NCBI GenBank assembly: GCA_003696125.1
Contig: RFHZ01000862.1
Span: 1-8,682 of the forward strand
Length of the DNA stretch: 8,682 nt
Source of the DNA: Nitrospinota bacterium
Lineage (GTDB): Bacteria > Tectomicrobia > Entotheonellia > J063
Direction of reading: 5' to 3'
Shown: piece after piece, positions 1 through 5,583 of the stretch
How the letters are laid out: each line of letters opens with the position of its first letter
Position numbering within the stretch: the stretch's first letter is position 1
Notes under the pieces: generated by a model
Databases searched by the model: none
What the model saw: only the letters and a program-made list of their open reading frames with translations
Told to the model about the DNA's origin: nothing
Position numbers and translations under genes: made by a program

Positions 1-9
1 CCTATAGAC

Positions 10-486
10 CTATTCGGCAGAATAGGGACTTCCTTCTTCCTCCGGAGCAGTCGGAAGGCGACAATCGGGATTTTCCACCCCTTCCAGACCGAAATTTGTC
101 CCTTCGGTCTGGCCGAGTCCTGAGGCTCCGATCACATTCGCTCCACTCGGAAGATTTGCCCTTTCTATCGCCGTGCCGATGAAGACCAGGTTGAGACCTC
201 CACAGGGGACGCGTCCTATCCAGAGAGAGAGGAGCGCGTTGATCGGGATTTCGGTCAGAGGTCCCGAATCACCGCATTTATCCAGGCTCATGGTATTCCT
301 TCCAAAACGGGCACAATCGAAAAATGGATCATGAGGTGGGGAGGTAAAGCTTTGAGAGACCCATACATCGTAGACCTTCCCTGCCACTCCCGCCTTTACC
401 GGTTCTGCCCCTACCAAGAAGAGGCTTACCGTCAACAGGGTTAAAAAGGTGAGAAACGATAAACTGGTCAGAATCCGCTTTGCCAT
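10..486 (-). CDS. Small exported four-cysteine protein, function unknown
   Basis: The product is 158 residues, and I do not recognise the family. The N-terminus looks like a Sec signal peptide: Lys3-Arg4, a hydrophobic core at about residues 6-26, and plausible cleavage after Ala27 (VGA) or Ala32 (VKA). The mature part of about 126-131 residues has four cysteines (C58, C71, C95, C142), enough for two disulfides in an oxidising compartment. It is rich in Gly, Pro and Asn and ends in an acidic tail (EEE, residues 149-151). No second membrane segment or lipobox was seen, so a soluble periplasmic or secreted protein is the simplest reading. The ATG start is well supported by AAGGAGG about six bases upstream. 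The frame ends in TAG inside the window, so the gene is complete. It lies 81 bases downstream of the phosphodiesterase gene on the same strand and may be the last gene of that operon or be expressed separately. Existence is fairly sure; function is unassigned. Confidence 0.8.
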   Translation of the reverse strand: MAKRILTSLSFLTFLTLLTVSLFLVGAEPVKAGVAGKVYDVWVSQSFTSPPHDPFFDCARFGRNTMSLDKCGDSGPLTEIPINALLSLWIGRVPCGGLNLVFIGTAIERANLPSGANVIGASGLGQTEGTNFGLEGVENPDCRLPTAPEEEGSPYSAE

Positions 487-567
487 TTCCTTCCTCCTTT
501 CTCTGGTTGAAAAAGCCTCTACAGTTTCACGGGGTGGGGGGAAAGCCTAAAAAAATGAGATTCTCCC

Positions 568-2277
568 TTAGTCCAGATACCCCAGATCGCGGAGACGCTT
601 GGCGATCTCTTCTTCCTCCTCCTTTGAGTAGTCCTCTCCAGGGTGAAGCGGTGGTGACGCCGGCTCTGCGTCCCGGTAAGAAGGGGTCCAGGCAGAACGC
701 ATCTCCTCCTGCCAGGCCTCTTCCAGGACCCGTCCATCCATGTCTGCCGGGATGGGGAGATCAAGCAGGGCGAGAATGGTCGGGGCGAGATCGATGAGTC
801 GGGCCTGGGCAAGCTGTACCCCTCTGCGCACCGGTGGACCGGCCATAAGCAGAACTCCATGGAGCCGGTGGTCCCCACTGATGATCCGCGGATCCTCTCC
901 CGGAATCAGGGGTCTCGTCTCTTCAACCGCATCTGCCGCTTCCTTTTCCTGGTCTGGCAAAGCGATCCCCTGGATCACCTCATCCTCCTTCCAGCGGATG
1001 AGGAGATCAGGAGCCTTTTCTACATAGGGACCGCTGTAGAGTTCGTCTCGATGAAAGACCCGCTCCACGATCCGGCGACCGCTGACCGCATCGCGGCACC
1101 CGGCCAGGGCCTGGCGCAACTGGTCGATCACCTCCCCATACTCCTCTGGGGAAACCGTCCCTTGCGCCTCTCTTCCGATAAGGTTGATCCAGATATTGGG
1201 GAAAAGGGTATCAGAATAGGCTTTGGTGCGAGACCAGTCGATGTGGGCAAAGCAGAGGCGACTCTGTACCCGGTTGCGCAGTTGAGGGAACCATCTGGCC
1301 AGCTTCTCTTTGGCCGTACGTGGTGTCTTGCCGATCAGGAACCTGTACAGATGCTTCAACAGGGCCAGCGAGAGTTCCTGAACGGTCTTCTTCCCCTCTC
1401 GCTCATGCGTATAGTGTAAAAATCCCTGGCTGGCCAGCCAGTGGTTGAGCTGATTGTTGGCCGGATGCTTTCTCCCAAAGCCGTGGTCAGACATGACCAG
1501 CAGCACCGTCTCCTCATCCAGCATCGCCCAGATCTTCCCCAGGCTCTGATCGATCTGCTGGTATGTCTCCAGGATCACCGTCCCGTACCGTGCCGCCTCA
1601 TCCGGATCATGCTGCGGATGCAGGGGATCCATGAACTTCCAGAAGCAGTGCTGTACCGCATCGAGGCTGCGGAAGACCACCATGAAGAAATCCCACGGGT
1701 ACTCCTGCATCAGGTAGGTGGTTATGGCCTCTTTCTGCGCCAACTCCTCGCGCAACTTCTGCACGGCCAGGTCCAGCTTTCCCCCGATCAGGTACCCGGT
1801 CAGGCCCGGCTCCAGGATGTAGGGACCAAAACGCTCTTGCAGCTCTCGCATGAGCTGCGGGGGATAACAGAAGCCGGAACTCTCCACTCCAGGAGCATCG
1901 AGTCCGGCGATCAAAAAGCCGTTGACCGTCTCTGCCGGGTAGGTCATGGGCACGTTAATCACTCCCACCCGCTTTCCCTGTTCACTCAACAGGGTCCACA
2001 GACTCTTACTCTTGCGCATCCCTCCATGGACGAAACGGAGACCATAGGTCTGGGGTACCGGTTCGTAGAACTCGAAGATCCCATGCTTTCCCGGGTTCTG
2101 CCCGGTCATGAAGGACGTCCAGGCCGCCGGACTCCGCATGTTGGGCACCGACTCCAGGGGACTCCAGCTCCCTTCGGCCAGCAGGCGAGCAAAATGGGGG
2201 AGTTTTCCTTCAGCGACCCAGGGGAGAATCAGATCAAAGGTGGCTCCATCCAGACCGAAGACAAAGACTTTGGGCAC
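568..2277 (-). CDS. Alkaline-phosphatase-superfamily phosphodiesterase (type I phosphodiesterase / nucleotide pyrophosphatase-like)
   Basis: The product is 569 residues and spans the whole fold of the type I phosphodiesterase / nucleotide pyrophosphatase group, which hydrolyses or transfers phosphoryl groups using two metal ions. Visible motifs in order: GLDGATFD with metal ligand D10; MRSPAAWTSF with Ser49 in the likely nucleophile position, followed by TGQNPGKHG; RSLDAVQH with ligands D206 and H210; MSDHGFG with D264 and H265; GDHRLHG with H470; and the family-typical DLAPTILALLDLPIP...MDGRVL. The C-terminus (EEEEEIAKRLRDLGYLD) matches the usual end of this group, so the protein is complete. 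There is no signal peptide or membrane segment, suggesting cytosolic action. The start is GTG at 2277, with GGGAGG six to seven bases upstream; that site overlaps the end of the preceding gene, whose stop is only 3 bases away, so translation is probably coupled. Family assignment is confident. The substrate is unknown; from context, inference favours a sugar- or lipid-linked phosphoester. Confidence 0.93.
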   Translation of the reverse strand: MPKVFVFGLDGATFDLILPWVAEGKLPHFARLLAEGSWSPLESVPNMRSPAAWTSFMTGQNPGKHGIFEFYEPVPQTYGLRFVHGGMRKSKSLWTLLSEQGKRVGVINVPMTYPAETVNGFLIAGLDAPGVESSGFCYPPQLMRELQERFGPYILEPGLTGYLIGGKLDLAVQKLREELAQKEAITTYLMQEYPWDFFMVVFRSLDAVQHCFWKFMDPLHPQHDPDEAARYGTVILETYQQIDQSLGKIWAMLDEETVLLVMSDHGFGRKHPANNQLNHWLASQGFLHYTHEREGKKTVQELSLALLKHLYRFLIGKTPRTAKEKLARWFPQLRNRVQSRLCFAHIDWSRTKAYSDTLFPNIWINLIGREAQGTVSPEEYGEVIDQLRQALAGCRDAVSGRRIVERVFHRDELYSGPYVEKAPDLLIRWKEDEVIQGIALPDQEKEAADAVEETRPLIPGEDPRIISGDHRLHGVLLMAGPPVRRGVQLAQARLIDLAPTILALLDLPIPADMDGRVLEEAWQEEMRSAWTPSYRDAEPASPPLHPGEDYSKEEEEEIAKRLRDLGYLD

Positions 2278-2280
2278 GAC

Positions 2281-3372
2281 TTACCTCCCGGCAGCAAAGA
2301 GCAGAGACCAGCGGATCATCTTCTCGCTCATGATGGTAAAGAAAGCCTGATAGCCTTCCGGTAATTTCCGTTTCTTGACGCTTCGTGCAAAGCTCCGGGC
2401 AAACTGGTGGTACATCTCCTGGTAGCTCCCCGGTGAAACCTCTTCTACCGCTTCATCGACCAGGGGATAGAAATGGCTCTCCAGCAGGTGGCCAAAGTGT
2501 TCTCCCTGCATTTCACGGACGGTGTTCCCCATTTTGGTATGGGTGACCACCGGTGCTCCGATCGTGAGCAGATCGCCGCGGATATCGGCGAGTTTCTTCA
2601 AGATATACCCGCTCCAGATGTCCCCAAACCGGTCGAGACGGGCATTACACACCGGAGCATTCATCGGGAGTTGATAGAAGGCAGGGACGATTTCGGCCAG
2701 AAAAGCGACATTCATGATGCAGAGGCTGAAGCTGGTTCCCGGGGCGATGGCCAATCTCTCCTCCTTGAGGTCCACACTCTGGGGAACATCACCAGCGATC
2801 TTGTCTATCCCGTTGATATCGGGGACCTGTAACCACATCCCCATGTTGCACACGACCCGTCCCTGCACCGGAGAAACGGTGGGAGGAGGGGGAGGCTCGA
2901 GGCGATAACAATAGGGATAGCCCCGTGCATACCAGCGTTTGAGGGGAGACCCATCCTGCTCCAGGACAAGATTATCCAGCGTGTTGTACCAGGGGGTCGA
3001 GGACACAGCCGGCAGGGAGCAGATTTTCCCCAAAACCGCGCCATGTGCGGCAAGGAAACCGGGATGGGTCATGCAATCATCGTCCAGGGTGACGATGTAG
3101 CGGTATCCCTGTCGCCAGGCCATGTAGAAACCAAAGCTGCGACAGGTATCGGTCTTGCGGGGGATGAGAGTCTCTTCACTCCCCAGAAATTCTTTGTAAT
3201 CGACGTAGGTATAGACCTCCATGTTGACCCGATTGGGACGAATCGTGCCGTTGCTGTCATCAACGACCAGGATCTTTACCTCTTCTGGAATGGCAGCCAG
3301 ATAGGCCAGGTTGATGGTACGTATCGAAGGGATGACCACTGCCCACTCAGCGGGTTGACCAAAGGTTTCCAT
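2281..3372 (-). CDS. Reversibly glycosylated polypeptide / UDP-arabinopyranose mutase family protein (GT75-like)
   Basis: The product is 363 residues, close to the length of plant RGP / UAM proteins. That family interconverts UDP-arabinopyranose and UDP-arabinofuranose and self-glycosylates on an arginine. By memory alignment with plant RGPs the order of motifs is kept: VVIPSIRT near the N-terminus, VVDDSN (36-41), TCRSFGF (76-82), the nucleotide/metal motif TLDDDC (95-100), the acceptor-arginine motif ARGYPY with R150 matching the plant glycosylated arginine, CNMGMWLQVPD (175-185), PGTSFSLCIMNVAF (211-224) and RFGDIWSGY (248-256). There is no signal peptide, which fits a cytosolic nucleotide-sugar enzyme. 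A run of five prolines (160-164) follows the R150 region and may be a lineage-specific loop. The ATG start has AAAGGA about five bases upstream and overlaps the preceding glycosyltransferase by 26 bases; the next gene starts 3 bases after its stop. The family call is good. Actual mutase activity and the sugar used are inferred; it could be a related GT-A transferase. Confidence 0.85.
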   Translation of the reverse strand: METFGQPAEWAVVIPSIRTINLAYLAAIPEEVKILVVDDSNGTIRPNRVNMEVYTYVDYKEFLGSEETLIPRKTDTCRSFGFYMAWRQGYRYIVTLDDDCMTHPGFLAAHGAVLGKICSLPAVSSTPWYNTLDNLVLEQDGSPLKRWYARGYPYCYRLEPPPPPTVSPVQGRVVCNMGMWLQVPDINGIDKIAGDVPQSVDLKEERLAIAPGTSFSLCIMNVAFLAEIVPAFYQLPMNAPVCNARLDRFGDIWSGYILKKLADIRGDLLTIGAPVVTHTKMGNTVREMQGEHFGHLLESHFYPLVDEAVEEVSPGSYQEMYHQFARSFARSVKKRKLPEGYQAFFTIMSEKMIRWSLLFAAGR

Positions 3373-4138
3373 AGTAATCCTTTATGAGATAGCGGAGGAT
3401 ACTCCGGATATGGGTAAATATGCGTGGATGAAACACCGATTTCCTCTCTCGCTCCAGAAAGTGAATGACTTGCGCCTGGGGGATATAGCAGACCTTCATC
3501 CCCAGCCGCTTGGCGCGAAAACAGAGGTCGATATCCTCATAGAGGTAGAAGAACCCTTCATCAAAGCCTCCCAACTTTTCCAGAGCCTGCCGGCGGACGA
3601 TGAGGCAGGCCCCGTACATCCAGTCGACTTCGCGGGTTTCGGCATGATCCCACTCCTCCATGGTATACTCTTTGACCCAGCGACTCTGGGGAAAATAGTC
3701 CCGCAAAAAGGTCCCTTCCACCAGGATATGGAGGGGGGAAGGGAAGGGACGGCAGGAGAGCTGCAGGCTCCCGTCACCGTAGAGGAGTTTCGGCCCTCCG
3801 ATGGCCACTTCCGGATGCTCATCCATGAATTGCACGAGTGTGGTCAGGGCACCCGGGAGAACCCGGGTATCCACATCGAGGAAGAGGAGATAGCGTCCCT
3901 GGGCCCGCTCGATGATCTGGTTGCGGGCCGGTGCCACCCCCCTGTTACGGGGATTTTGCACCACAGAAACGGTGGGATACCGCTCCCGTAACAGCTCGAG
4001 TGTCCCATCCTGGGAGGCGTTATCCACCACCCACACCTCGGCTCTCAGGTTGTCCAGATTCGCTTCGATGGCATCGAGACACTGCTGCAGCAGGTCTCGA
4101 GCCTTCCAGGTCACCAGTCCGATGGTCAGATCACGCAT
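3347..4138 (-). CDS. Family 2 glycosyltransferase (rhamnosyltransferase-like)
   Basis: The product is 263 residues with a GT-A fold of family GT2, which moves a sugar from a nucleotide donor to an acceptor at the cytoplasmic face of the membrane. Evidence: an opening TIGLVTWKARDLLQQCL; VVDNASQDGT (37-46), the donor-base region; NPRNRGVAPARNQ (62-74); FLDVDTR (87-92) holding the DXD-type metal motif D88/D90; WMYGACLIVRR (173-183); and GGFDEGFFYLYEDIDLCFR (190-208) with the probable catalytic acidic pair E201/D202. It closely resembles O-antigen and exopolysaccharide rhamnosyltransferases (WbbL-like), but acceptor and sugar cannot be read from sequence. No transmembrane helix was seen. The ATG at 4138 is preferred over an upstream TTG at 4186, because homology begins there and the longer form would run back into the methyltransferase gene. 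Only 7 bases separate it from the methyltransferase stop, and its 3' end overlaps the GT75-like gene by 26 bases, so it is an internal operon gene. Confidence 0.92.
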   Translation of the reverse strand: MRDLTIGLVTWKARDLLQQCLDAIEANLDNLRAEVWVVDNASQDGTLELLRERYPTVSVVQNPRNRGVAPARNQIIERAQGRYLLFLDVDTRVLPGALTTLVQFMDEHPEVAIGGPKLLYGDGSLQLSCRPFPSPLHILVEGTFLRDYFPQSRWVKEYTMEEWDHAETREVDWMYGACLIVRRQALEKLGGFDEGFFYLYEDIDLCFRAKRLGMKVCYIPQAQVIHFLERERKSVFHPRIFTHIRSILRYLIKDYYGNLWSTR

Positions 4139-4145
4139 CGCTTGG

Positions 4146-5018
4146 CTACGTTTCCTCTCCTTTTTGGGCCAGGGCCAACAGTTCAAATTCCCGGCCTAAG
4201 AGCCGTTCCGGCCAGGAGAGCAGGCTGACCATCCACCGCTCCCATGGCCGTCCTCTCGCCTTTATGAGCGGAATGCACTTCTTCTCCAGGCGAAGTAACC
4301 TAAACCCATTCTTTTCCAAGAGAGTCTGCAAGGTCTGGGGGGTAAAGTAGTAAAGGTGAAACTGGTGGTAGAGCTTTCGGACCGGATAGGAGATCTTCCC
4401 TCCACTGAGACGGAAAATCAGGCCGGCCAGCAGGCGTAACAATCCCGCTTCGTTGGGCGTATTCACCAGGAGGAGGCCATCATCCTTCAATGTTCTGTGG
4501 ATCTCTTGTAAGGAGCGAGACGGATCGGGAAGATGCTCGATCACATCCCAGAGGGTGACAACATCGAACCACCGGGATGGGAATTGGGCATCTTCTATTT
4601 CGCCAGCCACCACATCCAAGCCCAAGACCTTTTGGGCGTAAGAGGCGGCATAAGGGGAGATATCAACACCGTAGACCTCCCATCCCCGCTCCCGGGCTAT
4701 GGAGAGGAAGATCCCCAGCGCACACCCGACATCGAGGAGCCTTCCCCTGCTCCTATACTCCTCGATAAGGGAGAGCCCTCTGCGGAAATCCTGGATGTTC
4801 GTATTCTCTTTGGCAATATGGCTATTAACGATAGGATTCTCAAAGTAGTAATCCTGACGCTCCTGGAAATAGTCTGAGCCATACATCTGTTCCAGTACCG
4901 TCTTGTCCACACGCAGGGTGGTAGAGACCAAACCACACCGTTGACACCGGACAACGGCAAAGGTCTCCAGGGGGTATAACAGGGAGAAGTGCTTTGTCCC
5001 ACAGAGATGACATGCCAT
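4146..5018 (-). CDS. Zinc-ribbon class I SAM-dependent methyltransferase
   Basis: The product is 290 residues from ATG 5018, or 298 from a TTG at 5042 in the same frame; residue numbers here use the longer form. Two CxxC pairs (C11/C14 and C33/C36) form an N-terminal zinc-ribbon-like knuckle. A Rossmann methyltransferase follows: motif I RLLDVGCALGIFL (101-113), the acidic end of strand beta2 in YGVDIS (124-129, D127), then FDVVTLWDVIEHLPDP and LLLVNTPNE. This layout is common in bacterial polysaccharide and natural-product clusters, where such enzymes methylate sugars or related small acceptors; the acceptor here is unknown. It is the first gene of the minus-strand operon, 7 bases before the glycosyltransferase. 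The start is ambiguous: ATG 5018 lacks a clear ribosome site, whereas TTG 5042 has GGGAAAGG about ten bases upstream. A stop lies in frame just above the TTG, so nothing longer is possible. Confidence 0.9.
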   Translation of the reverse strand: MACHLCGTKHFSLLYPLETFAVVRCQRCGLVSTTLRVDKTVLEQMYGSDYFQERQDYYFENPIVNSHIAKENTNIQDFRRGLSLIEEYRSRGRLLDVGCALGIFLSIARERGWEVYGVDISPYAASYAQKVLGLDVVAGEIEDAQFPSRWFDVVTLWDVIEHLPDPSRSLQEIHRTLKDDGLLLVNTPNEAGLLRLLAGLIFRLSGGKISYPVRKLYHQFHLYYFTPQTLQTLLEKNGFRLLRLEKKCIPLIKARGRPWERWMVSLLSWPERLLGREFELLALAQKGEET

Positions 5019-5100
5019 CTGATGCACAGGATACGTCTTCAACCGTCTTTAGCCTTTCCCATCAACATGTGTGCAAAAACAGTACCAGGAAAATTCCTGT

Positions 5101-5123
5101 CTGTCCCAGCTCATGGGAGACAG
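5101..5123 (-). other. Imperfect stem-loop in the leader of the methyltransferase operon
   Basis: TCCCA (5104-5108) pairs with TGGGA (5114-5118) around a five-base loop. CTG (5101-5103) pairs with CAG (5121-5123) across a two-base bulge, giving eight pairs in all. It lies between the candidate minus-strand promoter and the methyltransferase start. A shorter palindrome of six-base arms (CAGGAA / TTCCTG, 5086-5099) and an inverted pair TGCCCA / TGGGCA (5142-5147 and 5173-5178) lie nearby. There is no T-run on either side, so it is not a terminator. Function is unknown; it could be a leader RNA fold or a protein-binding dyad. Confidence 0.3.
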
Positions 5124-5210
5124 GGCCCTATTTCTCGCACATGCCCACTATCAGGGCCGGCAGCAAAGCGCATGGGCAACTCTCCGTTTGCACCTGTCTC
5201 TGCTTAAGAG

Positions 5211-5239
5211 ATACTACAGAAAAAGGGGACCGATGTCTA
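5211..5239 (-). promoter_or_regulatory. Candidate sigma-70-type promoter for the minus-strand glycan operon
   Basis: On the minus strand the -35 element is TAGACA (5234-5239, five of six consensus bases), the spacer is 17 bp, and the -10 element is TAGTAT (5211-5216, four of six). Transcription would begin near 5204 and leave a leader of about 160-190 bases before the methyltransferase. It stands back to back with the stronger plus-strand promoter, the two -35 boxes being 27 bp apart. The match is moderate, but position and orientation are right for the operon. Confidence 0.45.
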
Positions 5240-5266
5240 GAGCTATCTCTGCATGCAAACTTTTTC

Positions 5267-5295
5267 TTGACACGCTATTGCTCGCTTTATATAAT
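5267..5295 (+). promoter_or_regulatory. Perfect-consensus sigma-70-type promoter driving the synthase gene
   Basis: TTGACA (5267-5272) and TATAAT (5290-5295) are separated by exactly 17 bp. All twelve consensus bases and the optimal spacing are present, which is rare by chance in a non-AT-rich genome. A short T-run (5261-5265) lies just upstream of the -35 box. The expected start of transcription is about 5302, giving a 5' leader of about 282 bases before the megasynthase ATG at 5584. No other gene intervenes apart from possible leader ORFs. A promoter this strong in front of a biosynthetic gene suggests either high constitutive output or control by a repressor or leader structure. Confidence 0.8.
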
Positions 5296-5315
5296 GAGGT
5301 TTCGTAGATAAGGAT

Positions 5316-5501
5316 ATGCAATGGACCGAGACCATTCTCCCCTTCCTCAGCATCGATCAGGCGTATGACGAGTTACGTATATATCATGATGGGCGCAAGG
5401 ACCTCCAAGATACTGCCATCAACATAACAGAAAGTCTCCCCGCCTTTTGTGATTTCTGTCACAGTAAACCATACAGAGACTCTGGTTTACTGAACATGTG
5501 A
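5316..5501 (+). CDS. Possible 61-residue small ORF in the synthase leader
   Basis: An open frame of 61 codons starts with ATG only 14 bases after the predicted transcription start. The peptide has no recognisable family; it contains a CDFC pair near residues 45-48 and mixed charged and aromatic residues. Against it, the only purine-rich stretch (AAGGA, 5310-5314) is one base from the ATG, too close to work well. Its codon use is also more AT-rich than the neighbours, and its end coincides with a strong hairpin. An overlapping 15-codon frame has better spacing to the same AAGGA. It may be a real small protein or simply non-coding leader. Confidence 0.2.
   Translation: MQWTETILPFLSIDQAYDELRIYHDGRKDLQDTAINITESLPAFCDFCHSKPYRDSGLLNM
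5321..5368 (+). other. Possible 15-residue leader peptide
   Basis: ATG at 5321 follows AAGGA (5310-5314) with an ideal six-base gap, about 19 bases after the predicted transcription start. It encodes MDRDHSPLPQHRSGV and then TGA. A short translated frame directly behind a strong promoter and ahead of a hairpin is what a translation-responsive leader would look like. The peptide has no run of one amino acid that would identify a sensed metabolite, so a regulatory role is speculative. Confidence 0.25.
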
Positions 5502-5502
5502 C
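5458..5502 (+). promoter_or_regulatory. Strong inverted repeat / hairpin upstream of the synthase gene
   Basis: CAGTAAACCA (5462-5471) and TGGTTTACTG (5483-5492) are perfect ten-base inverted arms around an 11-base loop. Alternatively, nine of these pairs can be extended by GTCAC (5458-5462) pairing with GTGAC (5498-5502) across a six-base bulge, for 14 pairs in all. It sits in the predicted 5' leader, ending 81 bases before the ATG. No U-run follows, so it is not an intrinsic terminator. It could be a DNA operator for a dimeric regulator or an RNA structure in the leader. Confidence 0.5.
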
Positions 5503-5583
5503 GCAGAGAGGAAATCTTAGCTTGCGTGTCCGATGACTAAACATATTCCCTTCTCGATCCATACCTGAGGGAGGGTTGATCCT

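Larger units (their letters stand above)
5043..5583. promoter_or_regulatory. Divergent intergenic control region
   Basis: This stretch separates the minus-strand glycan operon from the plus-strand megasynthase and holds no long gene. It contains the two back-to-back promoters, the leader hairpins, and a few small symmetric elements: AGAG-CTAT-CTCT (5239-5250), TCTCT-gctta-AGAGA (5197-5211, overlapping the minus -10 box by one base) and the 8-bp palindrome TGCATGCA (5250-5257) between the -35 boxes. The heptamer TCTCTGC occurs twice in direct orientation (5197-5203 and 5246-5252), 49 bp apart. The synthase ribosome site GAGGGAGGG (5567-5575) lies at its right edge. Confidence 0.7.

Noticed and set aside
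545-570. T-run (seven T on the minus strand, 549-555) after the phosphodiesterase gene as a terminator
   Set aside because: The only nearby symmetry (GAGAATCTC) cannot form a stable stem, so an intrinsic terminator is not supported.
859-1419. Plus-strand open frame of 186 codons
   Set aside because: It lies inside the phosphodiesterase gene on the opposite strand and has no recognisable features; treated as a shadow frame.
1441-2364. Long plus-strand open frame (307 codons) opposite the phosphodiesterase gene
   Set aside because: It is antisense to a well-supported gene with conserved catalytic motifs, its peptide shows no domain features, and it has no convincing ribosome site. It is a by-product of the codon bias of the real gene.
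2879-2899. G-rich tract as a G-quadruplex
   Set aside because: It encodes the proline run of the GT75-like protein on the other strand and only short two-G tiers could form throughout; coding explains it.
4139-4186. TTG-initiated longer form of the GT2 glycosyltransferase
   Set aside because: The extra 16 residues are unlike the family, overlap the methyltransferase end and lack a ribosome site; ATG 4138 fits the family start.
5458-5502. Hairpin upstream of the synthase as an intrinsic terminator
   Set aside because: No U-run follows on either strand; kept only as an operator or leader structure.
5043-5583. Small RNA, tRNA or known riboswitch in the intergenic region
   Set aside because: No tRNA-like cloverleaf and no riboswitch consensus that I can recognise was found; only simple hairpins are visible.
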